Shown piece after piece: positions 1 to 13,246 of a stretch of 64,000 bases of DNA (its first letter is position 1; the number at the start of each line of letters is the position of its first letter). The stretch spans positions 310,001 through 374,000 of the forward strand of contig VIIQ02000600.1 in the NCBI GenBank assembly GCA_007449985.2, written 5' to 3'. The translations under genes were made by a program, and so were the position numbers. The notes beneath the pieces are model-generated. The model searched no databases and had not been told where the DNA came from. It saw only the letters and a program-made list of their open reading frames with translations. Origin of the DNA: Desmodesmus armatus. Taxonomy: Eukaryota > Chlorophyta > Chlorophyceae > Sphaeropleales > Scenedesmaceae.

Positions 1-72
1 GAATATACGAGTAGTGTTTGAAAGTAAAACAGTGCCATGTGACAGCTGAAAACATGCAAGGCAGGCGTGCAA

Positions 73-680
73 TCACATCATGTTGCTGTTCATGAGGCTC
101 TGGCATTTGCTGGGTGCACAGCTCTGCTGAGCCCATTGCTCAGATACTGCAGGGCACACGCTGAAGAGCCATGCACAACCTAACAAGAGTCTGAATGTCA
201 TGCAATGCGCAGCTTCCAAGCACCAGTGCGCTGGTGTGCATGTCTGTGGTTGCTGAGAGGTGCAGCATGCAACTTGCGCAGCTTCCAGGCACCAGAGTTT
301 TGGGAAGTGCATGTCACTACACCTGCCAAAACCAGCCTACCTCGTATCTGACCGACTGCGGGAGGGTCAAACCCAGCTGTAGCCCCTGGTAGTGTCGGCT
401 GCACCATCCCTGCCTGCTGCTGCTGTTGGGGCTGGGGCAGCTGGGTGATGGCTATATGGGCGTGAGCTGGGCTGACTTGGCACAGCAACAGCACTGCTGT
501 CAATCCTGCAAAGCCTGTTGCACCTGTGCTGAGGTGTGTATCTGTAGCTGCTGCTCTCAGCAAGAACTTGAGCTGCCTGCGTGCCACCCTGTCCTGTGCA
601 GGCACACAGCAGCAGCACCTGGGCCCCCATTGCCGGCTCGATTGCGTCAACGAGCTCGAAACAACGTTCACGGCTCTCAT
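73..680 (-). CDS. Candidate small thylakoid-lumen protein, two exons
   Basis: I do not recognise a family. The model joins exon 680-341 to exon 146-73 through a good donor (GTAGGC) and a TGCAG acceptor, giving about 137 residues and keeping frame. The N-terminus looks like a bipartite plastid/thylakoid transit peptide: residues 1-45 are rich in Ser, Arg and Ala with few acids. They are followed by a hydrophobic stretch (GFAGLTAVLLL) and an AHA processing site near residue 74. The predicted mature part is only about 63 residues, begins with a Pro/Gln-rich segment and ends in a short tail with two Cys residues. That architecture, seen directly, suggests import into the thylakoid lumen; any role there is unknown. 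The gene could have further 5' exons, and a chance ORF is still possible because the mature part is low in complexity. Confidence 0.42.
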
Positions 681-2580
681 CTCCACAGTCTGTGGTATCA
701 GCAGGACTGCAGGTCCAATGCACAAATGGCCAGCTGGCTAGATCAAGTCTGGTGGAAGCGCGAACAGGTCATTGCCACGCCGCGATTTTGATGCCAATGA
801 CGACAATGGGGTGTTTGGCATGTCACCTAATCACCCTCGTGTGCTGCCAGGCTGGTCAACAAGTACACGTTGACCTTGACAGCTTGACTCAGTGAGGCTG
901 TATACTTTGGTGCTTTACCCCATACCCCCTGCTTGAAGTTTATTTGGCTGACAGACCTGTGCTGTTGCATCATCAGCTGCAACATTATGCTCACTTGAGC
1001 CTGGCTGACATGCCATGCAATGATTGGGTACTAGCCAATTGACTGCACGCATATCTAGACACCTTTGCGAAACACATTATGTACAACCATGTGGTCAGAC
1101 AAATGAATGCCTTCCTCAATAACCTTGACCATGCCTGCCTATGAACAATGAGACGGCCTGCATGTGCGAGTATACTTCAGTCGGCCAGGGGCAAGATGAC
1201 AGAGGTGGCGTCCAAGGTCCAACTTTACTCAGCTGTTGTGTGTGGGCAGCAGGTGGGGATCCAACCCCCCTGTCACTTAGACAAGAACAAATTGCAGTTA
1301 CAAAGGCGTGTAGACGCCCGGACAGGGCCAGCAGCAACATCGTATGCTGCCAGACCTGCATGCACACTGGTGCTGAAGTCATTCGAGTATCGCTAGTAGC
1401 CACTATACATGATGCACATACCAAAGTTTACGCCGCAAACTGCCATGCAGTGGCTGCTGCACGCCAAGGGGTGCAAGTCACACTGCATTGTCGCTGCACA
1501 GCCGCTGGCAGGTCCTGCAAGTTGGTTCACAGCGCAGCAGCTACAACGGCCGCACAAACACACCACGATAGGCCAGCCCCATCCAAACACCCGTCAACAG
1601 AAGCTACCATCAGAAAGGCCAACAGCCTATGTATGCCGGCCCCATCCAATTGATATGAGGTCGCTGGCATTGGGCTTGGCATGCCAAAGGAGCCACTCTT
1701 GTGCAAGGCGGCACTGGGCCAGCACAGCTGGCAGCCAATGCAAACAGCCTCACAGGAATGCAGGACCTGTGGCTGGCAGCGATGTTGGAAATGTCATGCA
1801 AACGCATGGTCCGAACAGTCTCAAGTCGCACACACTAGATCCCCATATGGGCGAAGAGCTGTCTTCGAGACAAGAGTTTGCCAGAGCTGGCAGCTGTGCT
1901 TTGCCCACGTAGGGTAGGGTCCGTGCTGACAGGCAAGCTGACAGGCAAGCCGAGCAAAGTCACTCTATGCAGCCCACACAAGGTACTCCCTAGTAGAGAT
2001 GGGTGCACATCAGCCTCATGATCGCCCAAATGCATAGGTGCAAATAGGACAGGAGGGTGGCGTGCTTCTCAGCGCACCAACACATGCGCTGAACACTGCT
2101 AAGGCACATGCAGCAGACTGCACAGCAGCCAAGGCACCTAGCTTGAAAAGGAACGCACTCAAGAGGCACCGGGTCCTGGTTATGGGGACCTGGGATGCAC
2201 TCAGCCCCAAGCCAGCTGGAAGTATGGAGCAAGAGACACACATGGAAAGGAGTGAGGTGCATAGCTGTCAGGGCGGCAAGCAGGGTGGGAGTTCAGTGCC
2301 CCCAAATCTCAGCATCTGTCAGCGTATGCCTGCGTCAACCAAACTGCATGCTGGCCATCATTAAAAACCCCATTAGGCACACATATGCACACCCAACACA
2401 GCACACAAATACACAAACCCCAGCAGTAAACCACCTGAAGCAGCAGCCATCCCACAGCAAGCCTCCTCAGTCTCTCAACCAGCACATACCAAATTGCACA
2501 AGAACAGCACACAACAGCAGCAGCCAACTCAACCGGCACTGAGTGCCATTGGTGTTGTCAGCATCTAGCAAGGTAACTGC
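681..2580. other. Intergenic stretch, no supported gene
   Basis: I see only short reading frames with no family resemblance, no good splice-linked coding segments and no RNA gene. It should hold the 5' flank of the lumenal candidate and the 3' flank of the sulfate transporter. No TGTAA polyadenylation motif was found on the minus strand close to the transporter stop codon. Confidence 0.5.
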
Positions 2581-5500
2581 TCAGTGCCTGTGCCTGGGTA
2601 GGCCTGCATCCTTGCCTTCAGAAGCGGCGGCATCCACCAGCAACTGCTGATCGCTCTTCACTGCCAGAGTGTCTGGCAGATTGTCCCAGCTGCCATGTGC
2701 CTTCTTCTTACCAGGCAGCAACCGACCAACGGCAGTGTCCAGAGAGCGCCTCTGCCTGTCATTCAGCAAGTACTCGTACACAGCTGGCACCAGGATAACA
2801 ACAGCAGTGAACACCAAGGAGGCCACAAGGGGGATGATCCACCTGTCGCCGCTGCCCAGGATCAACAGCACACCAATAAACAGCCACACCTGCAAGAAAA
2901 GGCGGGAAAGGGCGGGAAAGGGGGGGAAACATCATGGAAGGTGGTGTGTGCATGTCAGCACATGAGAGGCACAATCACGGAAGAGTTCAGCTGCCCCATG
3001 CCGGCTGGAGCGCCTCACATGATAGAGCACCAAGCCCAGTACTAATGATGCCAGCCGTGATGCTGGCAGGATGTATTGAAGCCACAGCGGATGCAGAATA
3101 TGCGATGTGCAAAGTGACAAACCGTAACACCATGCCCAAGAGTGTGACTCACGTGGTAGGGCAGGCCGATCCTGATGAAGTCTGCTGTCTTGTATTTGCC
3201 AGCTGCCATGACCATGAGGTTGCACTGGTAGCTGTACGGCAGCACCCAACCAGATGACGCACCCAGCATGCTGCAGTAGAACCAGGGAAGCACAGACAGG
3301 CAGAAAACAAACAGGGACTGTCAGATGGTGTGCATGGTGCAGTGTTACATTACCCAGCATGGTTGAGTACGCGCCAATGGCTTTACTAAAACATTGTGGC
3401 CCACAGTGAAAAACTGCTGCGTGGTTCATCCATCGCTGAGTGGCAGCTGTGGCACTAGCTGGAGGCTCAGGAACAGGGCTGCACAAACAGGAGTGTGATC
3501 ATCACAAACAGGAGTGTGGTTTGAAACCCCAAGCGTCACTTACACAGCCACACTCATAATGTTGGCGCCAATGCCCAACTGTTCGGCAGTGGAGGAAGCA
3601 ATGGGGTACATGATCGCTCCGGCGGCGTTGTTCGTAAGCAACTCAGACAGGATTGCAGTCACGAGGTAGATGCAGCACAGGGCAGCAGTCTGGCCACCAA
3701 TCTTGTTGCCTGCAGGGACAGAATCAGGGCGACAGTCACACGTCAGCTGACAGGGTATTGTGTGCCAGGGCTGCTGCAGGCCACATCAATGATGCTTTGA
3801 AAGTCCAACTGCGGCACGTATCACACTGTCACGCCCACAAGCTGCAGCACTGCATGTGGTGTCCTGCCAACTGGAGAAGCCAATGCAGGACCAGGCATAC
3901 CCAGCGTGCTCTGAGGCTTGCATGTCCTGCATCCCTGAGTATGCATGCAGCTGAAGGTTAGCAAGCCGCAGCTGCATCAGCTATGTGACAGTACTCACTC
4001 AGTGACACAAAGATGTCTGCAATGGCCTTGGCAAGCTTTGTCTTTTCCATGGCTGTGCTGACGGCAAAGGCAAAGGCAATGCACACCTGCAGGCGCAACA
4101 CCATACACAAGCATGAGCCAACAACAACTGCGGCAGCCAGGCCAGGACGGCTCCTCCGCCTGGCCAGCTCACGTGACATATTTGTAAGCACACTTCTTGC
4201 ACCAGTCCCAACGATTTGGCAACTACTGGCTGCTTGTAACAAGTTTCTCAACCAGCAGGCATCCTCAAGCCAACAACACCAGTGCACTTGGCTACCGGCC
4301 ACTTCTTACATAGATGCTCCATTCCATGGACTCCCGAGCCTGGTCGGCTGACATGCACTTGAAGGCAAGCATCAGCCCAGCTACAGCCATAGAGGCCGGC
4401 CACAGGTGGATGAAGTCATTATTGATGGCGCCTCCGACGACCTGAGGAGCAGACACAGCACATCACAGCATGGACAGAATGGCAAGCCTCAGCACGCAAA
4501 CCATTTGGAGAGAAGTAGTAATCCACAAGGTACTTCACCAGTCACTACGGCAGGTAGCCTCTAGAAATGGAAGCTGGCTCAAAACAGGCGGGCTATTTAA
4601 TGCAGGAGCATGCAGGACTGAGGAGAGGGTATGCCACCGCCTGCAAGCCGTTTGGATGAGGCCAGTTTGTCGCAGTGCCGCTGATACCAGGTGCATTGCT
4701 GCCGGACAGCCACAGCAGGCTGCATGGGCTGTGTTGCACACACACTCCCGGTTGCTCGTAACAATCATAGCACTGACTAATCATGGGTCACCTACCTGTG
4801 TAGTCACCATGGCGATTGTGAGGATCAGGGCAATCCACATCTTGCTGCGCTTCATGGGGGAGCTCTTGGGCACTTCTGAGATGAGGGCAAAGGCGCGGTT
4901 GTTCTTGAAGTTCGCTAGGAACTCCGGGCCTGCCTCCACAATCAGCACATCTCCCTGCTTGAGTGACACCTCAGCAATGTTGCCAGCAAGGGGTTGACCT
5001 GCACAGAGAGCGACATGCAGAGTCATGAGCTTCAGCCACCATGTCAAACGGTGTAGTGGCTCGCTGGCTAGTGCCAAGGTGTGGGATCCCCTCCCACATC
5101 TACTGTACTGTACTGGTATGAAATGACTCAATTCATACCAGTACAGTACAGAAAGGAGCCCTTCCAGCATGGGCCTGCCACTACACTCCTTGCCATCCCT
5201 ATTTCCCGGACTTCCAAGTGACGTGCCGCTGTGCTGCAGAGGCTCTGTGTGTCAGAGGAGTGCACCGCAAGCTTTTCATGCGCTCAAACACAGGACATGA
5301 GAACCAAGTGCAGCCATTCTTGATGGTGGTGATGGTACGGCCTGGTGCATGTCACAGTAAACGTATTGACTCGGGCTTGCAACACACCCCAGCGCTGCCT
5401 CACCTTGCCGGTGGATGCCCAGCACAGCTGCTCCGTATGTCTGCCTGAATTTGACGTCCTTCAACCGCTTGCCCACTAGCTCATTGTGTGACACCACAAC

Positions 5501-8500
5501 CTGCAGGAACAGCCACAAAAGCAATGTCGTGCGCTTGCATCATAATGCCATGATGCCATCATCATGCCATGGTTAGTAACAGTGTTACATGGTGCGCCTC
5601 TATACATCATCCGTCCAACCTACCACGTGTGATCCGTCAAGAGGCAACAGGTGTTGACTCCAGCACAACATGATCAATGGGTTTAGGGGTTTAGAGGTTT
5701 AGGGTGGGATTAGAGTTCGACCCTGAGGGTGGGGTTGTAGGGGTTTAGAGGTTTGAGTTTTAGGGATTCGCGAGTGCTCACCTCAATCAGCCTCCTGTAG
5801 AGGATGTCTGACTGCAGCTTGGCCACCTGGTCAGCCTGCATATGCTCAAGAGTGGTGTACTTCTGGAGGTATGCCACACCATCAAGGTCACCTGCGGAGA
5901 TGCAGAAAGCAATCACAACACAACCTCAGACATAATACGTTAGGAACTGTGTGCCAGGGAGCTTCCTAAAGTGTGATCAGGTCAGCAGGCGCAGGTCGCA
6001 CATGTGCATAGTACGGGCGACAGACATGCAAACGCCCCATACTGATGCTGCCAGCAAGCTTGTAGCCTCAAATTCCCCCATGAGCCCTTGGCTCCCTTGC
6101 GCCGCAACCGGGTTGCACGGCTCTGCCATTTCAAAAACTGCAACTGATGAGCGGGGGCCCCAAGTCTGGCCGGCTGCCGGTGAGGCTCACCTGCAAACCA
6201 CAGCACGTCTCCCTCCTGCAACACTGTGTCGTGGTCAACCACCTTCGCCGTGCTGCCGTCAGCATGCTCGATCTCAAACAGGTACAGCCCGTTGATGCCA
6301 CGAAGACCGACCTGTGTGACACAGCACAGGACAGCACAACAAGAGAGTCTATCAGCTGTGGGAACTCGTCACAAAGTTTCCTGCGAACATTAATCAACCA
6401 TCCAGCAAGCTGAGGGGCTGTGGGCACTCAACTATATCAGGCAGCCGAAGCTGACAGATGACAGCTGTGATGGGCTATCATGCCATGTCCAGCATCTATG
6501 CAACAATACTGTTGTATCACTACAAAGAGAGGCATAAGCTCACCTCTTTGATGCTTTTGCCGGCCTCCTTGGACTTCTTGCCCACACGCACGGCAGTGGT
6601 GAACTGGCGGGCCAAGGCCTCATCCAGGTAGCGGGGCCTGAGGGGGGAGCAGGACAACACGCGTGGAGAGAACCAGGACCCGTCAGCACATGCAAAATAC
6701 CATGATTATGCCTGAAGAGCAGTCACGCTCATCAGCATTCCCTGCTTGTAACATGAAGAAACCCAGCGGAGCCTCCAGAGTCTGGCAAACTTTGCGGCCC
6801 TGCATCCAGCACCCAAAGACCTGCTGACCCAGACGCCCAACCCACAGCCCACTGCTTGTCAAATGAAGAAACCAGTAACGATCTGGCCCTGTAACGATCT
6901 GGCCCTGTAGCCAGCACCCAATAGCCTGACCCAGACACCCAACCCACAGCCCGCTCACTTCTCAAAGTTTGCTGTGAAGTCCCCCTTGGTGGGGTCAAAC
7001 AGCCCTCCTGTGCTGATGACCAGCACGTCCTTCTCCTGTAGCACCAGGTCGCCCAGGCGGCCAGGCTGGCGCACCTTTGAGCGCTTGACTGCAATGACAG
7101 CTGCGTTGAAGCGCCCCCTGAAGCCAATGTTGCGGATGCTCTGGCCCACGATGGGGGAACCCTTCTTGATGGAGACCTGCGTGAAGGGGTGGTTTGATCA
7201 GCCAAAGTCAGTCAGCCACCATGCAAACAGGGCAGGCACTGTCGCCCACAGTATGGACCGCCGTCAACAGTCTACAAGCTGTTAGAGCCGTTCTGAGTGC
7301 AACTTTGTGTACTGTACGCCCTGAATTCAGAGTGGTTGCCCCAAGCCGATCAAGCACACCACTGCACCTACCTGCAGGAGAGTGGATGTGGGGTTGTCAG
7401 TGGCAGCCAGGTCAAAGCCCTCCTCAATGGTTGTAGCAGCAGCGTCCAGCAGCACATTGCCCTGCTTGCTGGTGTCGTGGTCGGAGGTCAGAATGACCAG
7501 GCCGTAGTCACGAGCAGCTTGCTCAACAGCCATGATGGACCCTGCAGGGGTGATGAGTGGGGGCAGACAGGCAGGCAGGCAAGAAGCTGGCTCAGCAAAG
7601 CTGAGGCATGAGGGCGGCCCTTCCTGTCTTGATTTCATTGTTCGGCCTAGTACAACCTGTCCAGTATTGTGTGTGCTGGACCTCTCCACCCAGACACTTG
7701 GTCACGGCAAGAGCTTGGTCAAACCTAACCAGCTAAAATATCTACCCGGTTAAACCCCAGGTGCTGAGCTCAGCCCCCACCTGTGACATACACCACATCT
7801 CCTGCCTTGAGTTCCACTTCGGGTGAGAAGGGCACGGCAGGGGCGTTGTTACGGCCCAGCGCAGTGAGCTGTAGCTTGCCGCCTGCCAGCCCACTGGCCT
7901 TGGCTGTCTTGCCGGCAGCGTGGGAGCCGTTGGGAACGTACAGTGCACTGTTGAGGTCGTCGGCAGCGTCATCGCCTGGTAGCACCCACTTGCTGAACAA
8001 CAGGATGTAGGCCATACCCTGTGCACAGCAGGAACACACAGACCGGGGCCCGACCATCAGCAGAGCTGATGTTGGAGACGTGATGATCAACATGAAGGCT
8101 GGCTGTGTGTTTCCAGTATCAGATACTAGCTCGTAGATGACACCATGCATGGGCCATGCACTGCACCACAGAAGCTGTCCCCACCCCGATGAAGAGAACC
8201 ACCCAGCGGTGAGAGATGCCACTTGTAACAGCTGTTTGAGTGAGAAACCCAAAAAATAAAGGCTGGCAGTTTGCAGACCGTAGGCTGTAGCTTCCCCAAC
8301 AGACACAGCTGCAGCCCTAGGGCAGCCGGCACTCACCCAGATGGCATAGGGTAAACCCCAGGGTGTGATGGTGAAGAAGCTGAACACGTTGTCAGGGTTA
8401 CTGGTGCCATACTTGGCCTCCTGGAGCCCGGCCACCACCAGGTTGGTGGAGGTGCCGATCAGTGTGCAGGTGCCTCCCAGCACGGTGGCAAAGGACATGG

Positions 8501-9980
8501 GGATGAGCAGCTTCTTGGGACTGATGCCGCACCTGCGGAGTCGAGAGCAGTATTTGCATGAAGTGAGCCTCGAATATAGGCAGAAATAAGTGACAAGCAG
8601 CCTCAGGGTGCAGAATGTGACGCAGAAAAAACATGCATTTCAAGATGGCTGGTGCATGACTTGAGGACACTGACTCTAGGCTGGCACCCTGCACGCATGG
8701 CTACTGTGGTGTGCACTGTCCAAGAGTACATTCTTTGCGCATGTTTTGCGTCGACAGCGCACCAACGCAAACATCACGCTGAGATGACATGAGCAGGCAG
8801 GCAACGCTGGGGGAGGGGGTGTCCAGCACACATCTTGACTGACAGCCTGAGGGCTGGGAACACTGGCCCCAGGTTGAGCTCACCTCCTTCCCCAGGAGAT
8901 CAGGATGGGGATCATCAGCGCCACGATGGGGGTGTTGTTCAAGAAGGCAGACGCCAGCATGACAGGGATCATCATGCGCACCTGATTGGCCACAGCGACA
9001 TGTTGAAAGGTGCAGCAGGTAGCCACAACACATTGATGCACAGCCAAAAAGCCAGAAGGTCTTTACTCAGGTTGTGCCAGGAAGGGATCAAGTCAAGTTT
9101 TGATCTGAGACTGCTTGCTGGCAGGCTCTTCATGTTCCCACACCCCTCAACCATTCAGCTCTGAAGGGCAGCATGCCCCTGCACCGGCATGTTTTTATGT
9201 TGCCCAATAGTAAACTCAACACCCCCAAACCAAGGGTTGAATTTCAGCCACCCTTGTGTAACACCCACCCACTGTCCTGTCCTGGCATTCAGGCATGTCT
9301 TTGCAGGCACCACAGCACACGTAACCCTACACCCACATGCCTTATTCGAACAGCACTGACCTGTGCCCAGAAGGTTGAGCTAGCCTTGCCCAGCATGAAG
9401 TTCATGGCTAAGTCCAGGCCACCTGTTTGCGTGACCCCCTCAGCCACCACGTACAGCATCATCACAGTCAGCACTCCAGTGTTGCTGTAGCCTGCACGGC
9501 AGACACAGCAGGGGGGTGCGCGGCAATGTGTGGTTGTGTGTGACAGGGTTGTTTTGCGACAGCGAAGCACACACAGAGTGGACGGCCTTTTGAGCGGCTG
9601 GCAGGAACCAGGTATGAGAGTGTGCCTGGAAGGTTGGATGGGCGACATAGAATCACAGCACTGTTCAAAGGGGTCTGGGCCGGCACGTTGCATAACAGCA
9701 TGTTGTGGGCCCACCGTGGGCCCAGGCTGGGAACTGGCTGACCAGCCTGGCACCTCTGGGGTCTTTCAAAGCGGCCAGAGGGCTGGTCGGCCTTCCAAAG
9801 AGCCTCAAACTGACTTCATTTTGTTTTTAAACTTATAGGTAGAGCTTAGCGTGTGTGCGGTGCCCATGCAACAAACCTCTTACCTGCAGCAGCGTCCCTG
9901 AGGGACAGGATGCCTGTGATGATGAAGAGAGTAGTCATTACTCCGAACACCAGGTCTGGACCGACCCAATCGAATGCCAT
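2581..9980 (-). CDS. SLT: SLT/SAC1-like Na+/sulfate cotransporter (SLC13/DASS family) with internal TrkA-C domains
   Basis: Seventeen exons splice to 861 residues: 9980-9884, 9491-9361, 8981-8884, 8532-8337, 8018-7781, 7541-7372, 7176-6959, 6637-6544, 6311-6191, 5891-5782, 5500-5404, 4998-4796, 4441-4310, 4086-3999, 3709-3544, 3270-3153 and 2889-2581. Every junction keeps frame. The start [13 protein letters not shown] resembles the N-terminus of the Chlamydomonas SLT proteins as I remember them. SLC13 hallmarks are visible: FLNNTPIVA near residue 90, [15 protein letters not shown] near 128-142, and a second half with LTNNAAGA and the GYQC-like SYQCNLMV. Between the two membrane halves (about 230-590) lie RCK/TrkA-C-like segments such as [22 protein letters not shown] and [11 protein letters not shown]. 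This loop is typical of algal SLT/SAC1 proteins. Known role of the family: plasma-membrane sulfate uptake, induced by sulfur starvation in Chlamydomonas. Which paralogue it is cannot be decided here; the symbol is a family name. Confidence 0.93.
5103..5151. repeat. Perfect 20-bp inverted repeat (hairpin) inside a transporter intron
   Basis: Positions 5103-5122 and 5132-5151 are exact reverse complements separated by a 9-base spacer. The arms carry the alternating CTGTACTGTACTGG pattern. The element lies wholly within the intron between exons 11 and 12 of the sulfate transporter. It could be a small non-autonomous inverted-repeat element or a small-RNA precursor; the sequence alone does not say which. 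Confidence 0.85.
5683..5766. repeat. Degenerate TTTAGGG telomere-like tract in an intron
   Basis: A run of imperfect GGGTTTAGGGG/GGTTTAGAGG units lies in the intron between transporter exons 10 and 11. Plant and many green-algal telomeres use TTTAGGG, so this looks like an interstitial telomeric repeat, diverged and ending in GAGTTTTAGGG. It is flanked by coding exons on both sides, so it is not a chromosome end. Confidence 0.7.
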
Positions 9981-11325
9981 GATGATCAACCTGGTCGCAG
10001 ACGGACACACATGCAGACACAGACAGAGACAGCAGGAAGGCAGCAGCAGCAAGCATGGAACGGTTTGTGTGGAAAGCGTTCCTGGGGTCCAGCTAGCAGT
10101 CCCATGCATTGTACGTTCTGACAAGCCCCAATCAACAGTATCCGAGGGAGGCGAGGTTGCGTCCATCAGCAGGCAACCGCAGAGTTCCATCTTAGGCCAC
10201 GAGGTGCGCAAACTCACGATACTCCAAGGACGGCGGCCACGACGGCCCCTTGCCATCCTATCGTTGCCATTTTGCGTTCTTGTGCCCCTCTTGGACAGGC
10301 GGATTGGGGATGTCTTGTTCAAGGGCTGACGACCACAGTGCTCTGCGGTTAGAGTCTTGAACTGTACGCACAAACTTGCACACCTGTCAGGGATGGCTAC
10401 TGCCGGCGGGTAAAAGGCGTTCCGTTCCTGGAAGCGTTCCAAAGGTTTTAGGTCATACCAGTTCGGAGACCTACTATGCAAAAACAGGGTCTCAAATTAC
10501 TTTTACGGTTGTGCGTGTGAAACCATGGCTTGATGGAATTTTCCGACGTAGCCCAAAAACTGCCCAAGATCCACGTTCCACTTCCCTGGAGAGTATCTGG
10601 GGGGGCCTTGAGTACTTGATTGAAACACATTCAAGTTTCATGTCACATTCTTCTTCAAGTGCCCTCAAGTGTTCTCCTCCCCCATGCCTGATTACCTGGT
10701 GATCATTTGGACTTCTTGTTCTTGCACTCATTATGCCATGCAAGCACGTGCTGATCGCCTGCAAGCACGTCAAACCTGCAGCCTGCAAAATAGCATTATA
10801 GCTTGACATAGAGCAGCTGAGTCTTTCCACGCCTGGTAGCTTGGGTTTTACAGCGGCAAGCAGACTAGAGCCAGAGTGCCAGCATCCCCAGCTGGCGGGT
10901 GAGATTCGATACCAAGGCACCCAACTGTGCAGCTGATAGCCCTGATCTCAGCTTGCACAGTGCATGCAGCAGCTGCTGAGTCCGCAGGGACTATTGCCAC
11001 ACTACGTTCACGCTTCAGAGTCCCACAATTGTGCTTGCAAGCTGGCAACACACCACAGGCACCCCCCCCATGTCGCAGCGTTCCATCAGTGGCTACCTGT
11101 TACTGGCAAAGAATGTTCCACTGCTTTGTGAACACCTCTTGTGGAAGGTGCTCACACGTGCCATGACAGGGGCAGTTGGGTGGCAGGGATTGCAACACGG
11201 TCAACGCAGAGCACACTTTATTCAATCAGCAGTACCCATGGGCTGCTTCTGGCTCCAACTGGCTCCAGCTAGCCAGCGTTCGCCGTAGAGGAATAAAGCC
11301 ATCTGCATTGGAGCAATCCCCTGGG

Positions 11326-11359
<34 letters not shown>

Positions 11360-13246
11360 ACTGGTGTCCTGAGGCTGCTTTCAGCTGGCTGAACAGCTCC
11401 ATGTAGTGTACCATCAGTCCAGGCGGTCAAGACTGCCGCAGTGCACACAGCATTGTGTAGCGCATGGTGATGGCCATAGACTCAGTCAGGCTCAGCCAGC
11501 TCAATCAGTCAGGCTAGCCGGACACGATGGTTCATGCTGCTTGAATTCACAGCAGAACATGTGAGGCTTCACTGACCTGGTCGTGACTTTTCAGTGCCTC
11601 ATGCTACACACAATTGGTCAGCCCTGCCTCTGCTTGTGGACAAGCCCAACAAATGGCCTGTACTGCTAGTGCCACTATCAACTTTGGTGCAGCAAAGCCA
11701 GCTCTGGGCTGCAGGCTGCTTGGTGCTGTCGGTCGTGAAGGCTGGGACGGTTTCATGCCTCTGATGTGCGTCCACGTGCCTCAGCCTTGCAGTCGACACC
11801 TGCAGGTGACAGGTGGCTCACGACTTTGCTTGCATGGTCAACAATGTGAAGCTCAGCTCGCACAAATGTTACAGATTCAAGCTTCTATGACCCATGCTGT
11901 CTTCCTTTGATGATGTGGGATATACGAACGACCAGCAACAACGAGTTTCATAGTGCGGTAAGGTGTTCGTACCCCTGGGCTGAACATTCACCACAACGGA
12001 CCTACAGTGGTGAACTGGCGTGTTCAGCGAGTTTTGACGCTTTCCCAAGGTTTTCGAACGTTTGTTCTTGGTGGACTGCGAACGTCACCCTGATTTGTCA
12101 CTTGAACATGCAACTGTCGGTGTCGGAGCCACCTCCTGGCCATGAACAGGGCTGCAGCGGCCATTTGTGACTCCAGTTGTGGCTACATTTACCCCTTGAG
12201 AACAGACAACCGTGCTCCACCCACAAACCGTCTAGGCTGATCGTATGTGCTCTTGGCAATGGGCTGGAAATATTTGTGTCCGGCTTGGCAATTAGCTTTC
12301 CTGTTGTTGTGCTGCCTCCAAGCAGCCAGCGCTTCAGCAAGGTCGCTTTCGGTGCCAGGGCAGGTGACGATTTCATCAGCCGGGTAGCTCGCGCAGTGCG
12401 TGTTGTCCTTTGTAGTCTCCATGAGAGGTGTCGAGCTGCATTTCCTGTCTGCCTGTGCAGGCTCTGAAGATTTGCCATGCGTCAACCACGGACTTCAAAC
12501 ACTCGCTTCTGACTTTGTCTGCCCTGAAGTGGCAGGTGCGATGATACAGCGCATGATTGCCGGATGTGTGCACATGCGCAAAGGTCTAGCAGCCCTGGGC
12601 CGTACGTATGTTGCCGCCATACGAACACTCCACACATCAAGGTGACAGGCACGTGCTGCTGCCCTGCCTGGCATGCAGCTGTAAAGGCCTTCGTCTACAT
12701 ATTCACGAGCCATTGATGCCAATAACTTCAAGGGCTGATGAGCACTCCAGGTGTTCAGGCCAGACGCTCGCCTGGTCAAGTAGGGAACATGTAGTGCATG
12801 GGGCGCTCGTTAACAGACAACCAAAGTCCTAGCTCGCTGGTGTCTGCTGCTTTTGCAGGCTGAGTACTCCAAGTCCCCCTGGGACTGCTGCCACTGTGCT
12901 GAAGACAGCTCCCACAGTACCTGCGGAGGTGCCAGATCATGCAAGCATATGCACATGACACCAGAACACCAACCTGTCAGTGCATGGACGGATATGTGTA
13001 CAACCCAGTCACACACGGTTGTGAGGGTGGGTAACCACGCCACTGCAGTATCATATGCTGGCAGTACTGGTGTACGCTGCAACAAGTACTGTCAGATATA
13101 GGCAGCCGTAAAGTGCGGGGCAGCTCCAATTTGCCTGCATGATGTATGTTGGCGTTGGGGGCACTGCCCTGCCAGCCTGGCTGTGCATAAGCTGACTTGT
13201 GCATGGTGGTGCTGGGCTGCCCTCTTAGGCTGAAATAACCAGACTC
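9981..13246. other. Intergenic region between transporter and cysteine-rich gene, no supported gene
   Basis: This 3.3-kb region separates two divergently transcribed genes and must contain both promoters. It holds a (CTG)10 microsatellite at 11327-11356. A Cys-rich frame at about 12856-13101 (plus strand, with WDCCHC and STCGGARSC segments) could be an upstream exon of the next gene, but I cannot connect it by frame and splice sites. Open frames on both strands at 12180-12480 have no recognisable family. Confidence 0.45.
11327..11356. repeat. (CTG)10 trinucleotide microsatellite
   Basis: Ten uninterrupted CTG units lie outside any supported exon. Similar but shorter CTG/CAG runs occur throughout the window, both in exons (poly-Gln, poly-Ala, poly-Leu) and in introns. 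Confidence 0.9.

Noticed and set aside
12177..12485. Overlapping open frames on both strands
   Set aside because: Neither has recognisable motifs or consistent splice connections; simultaneous openness on both strands suggests chance.
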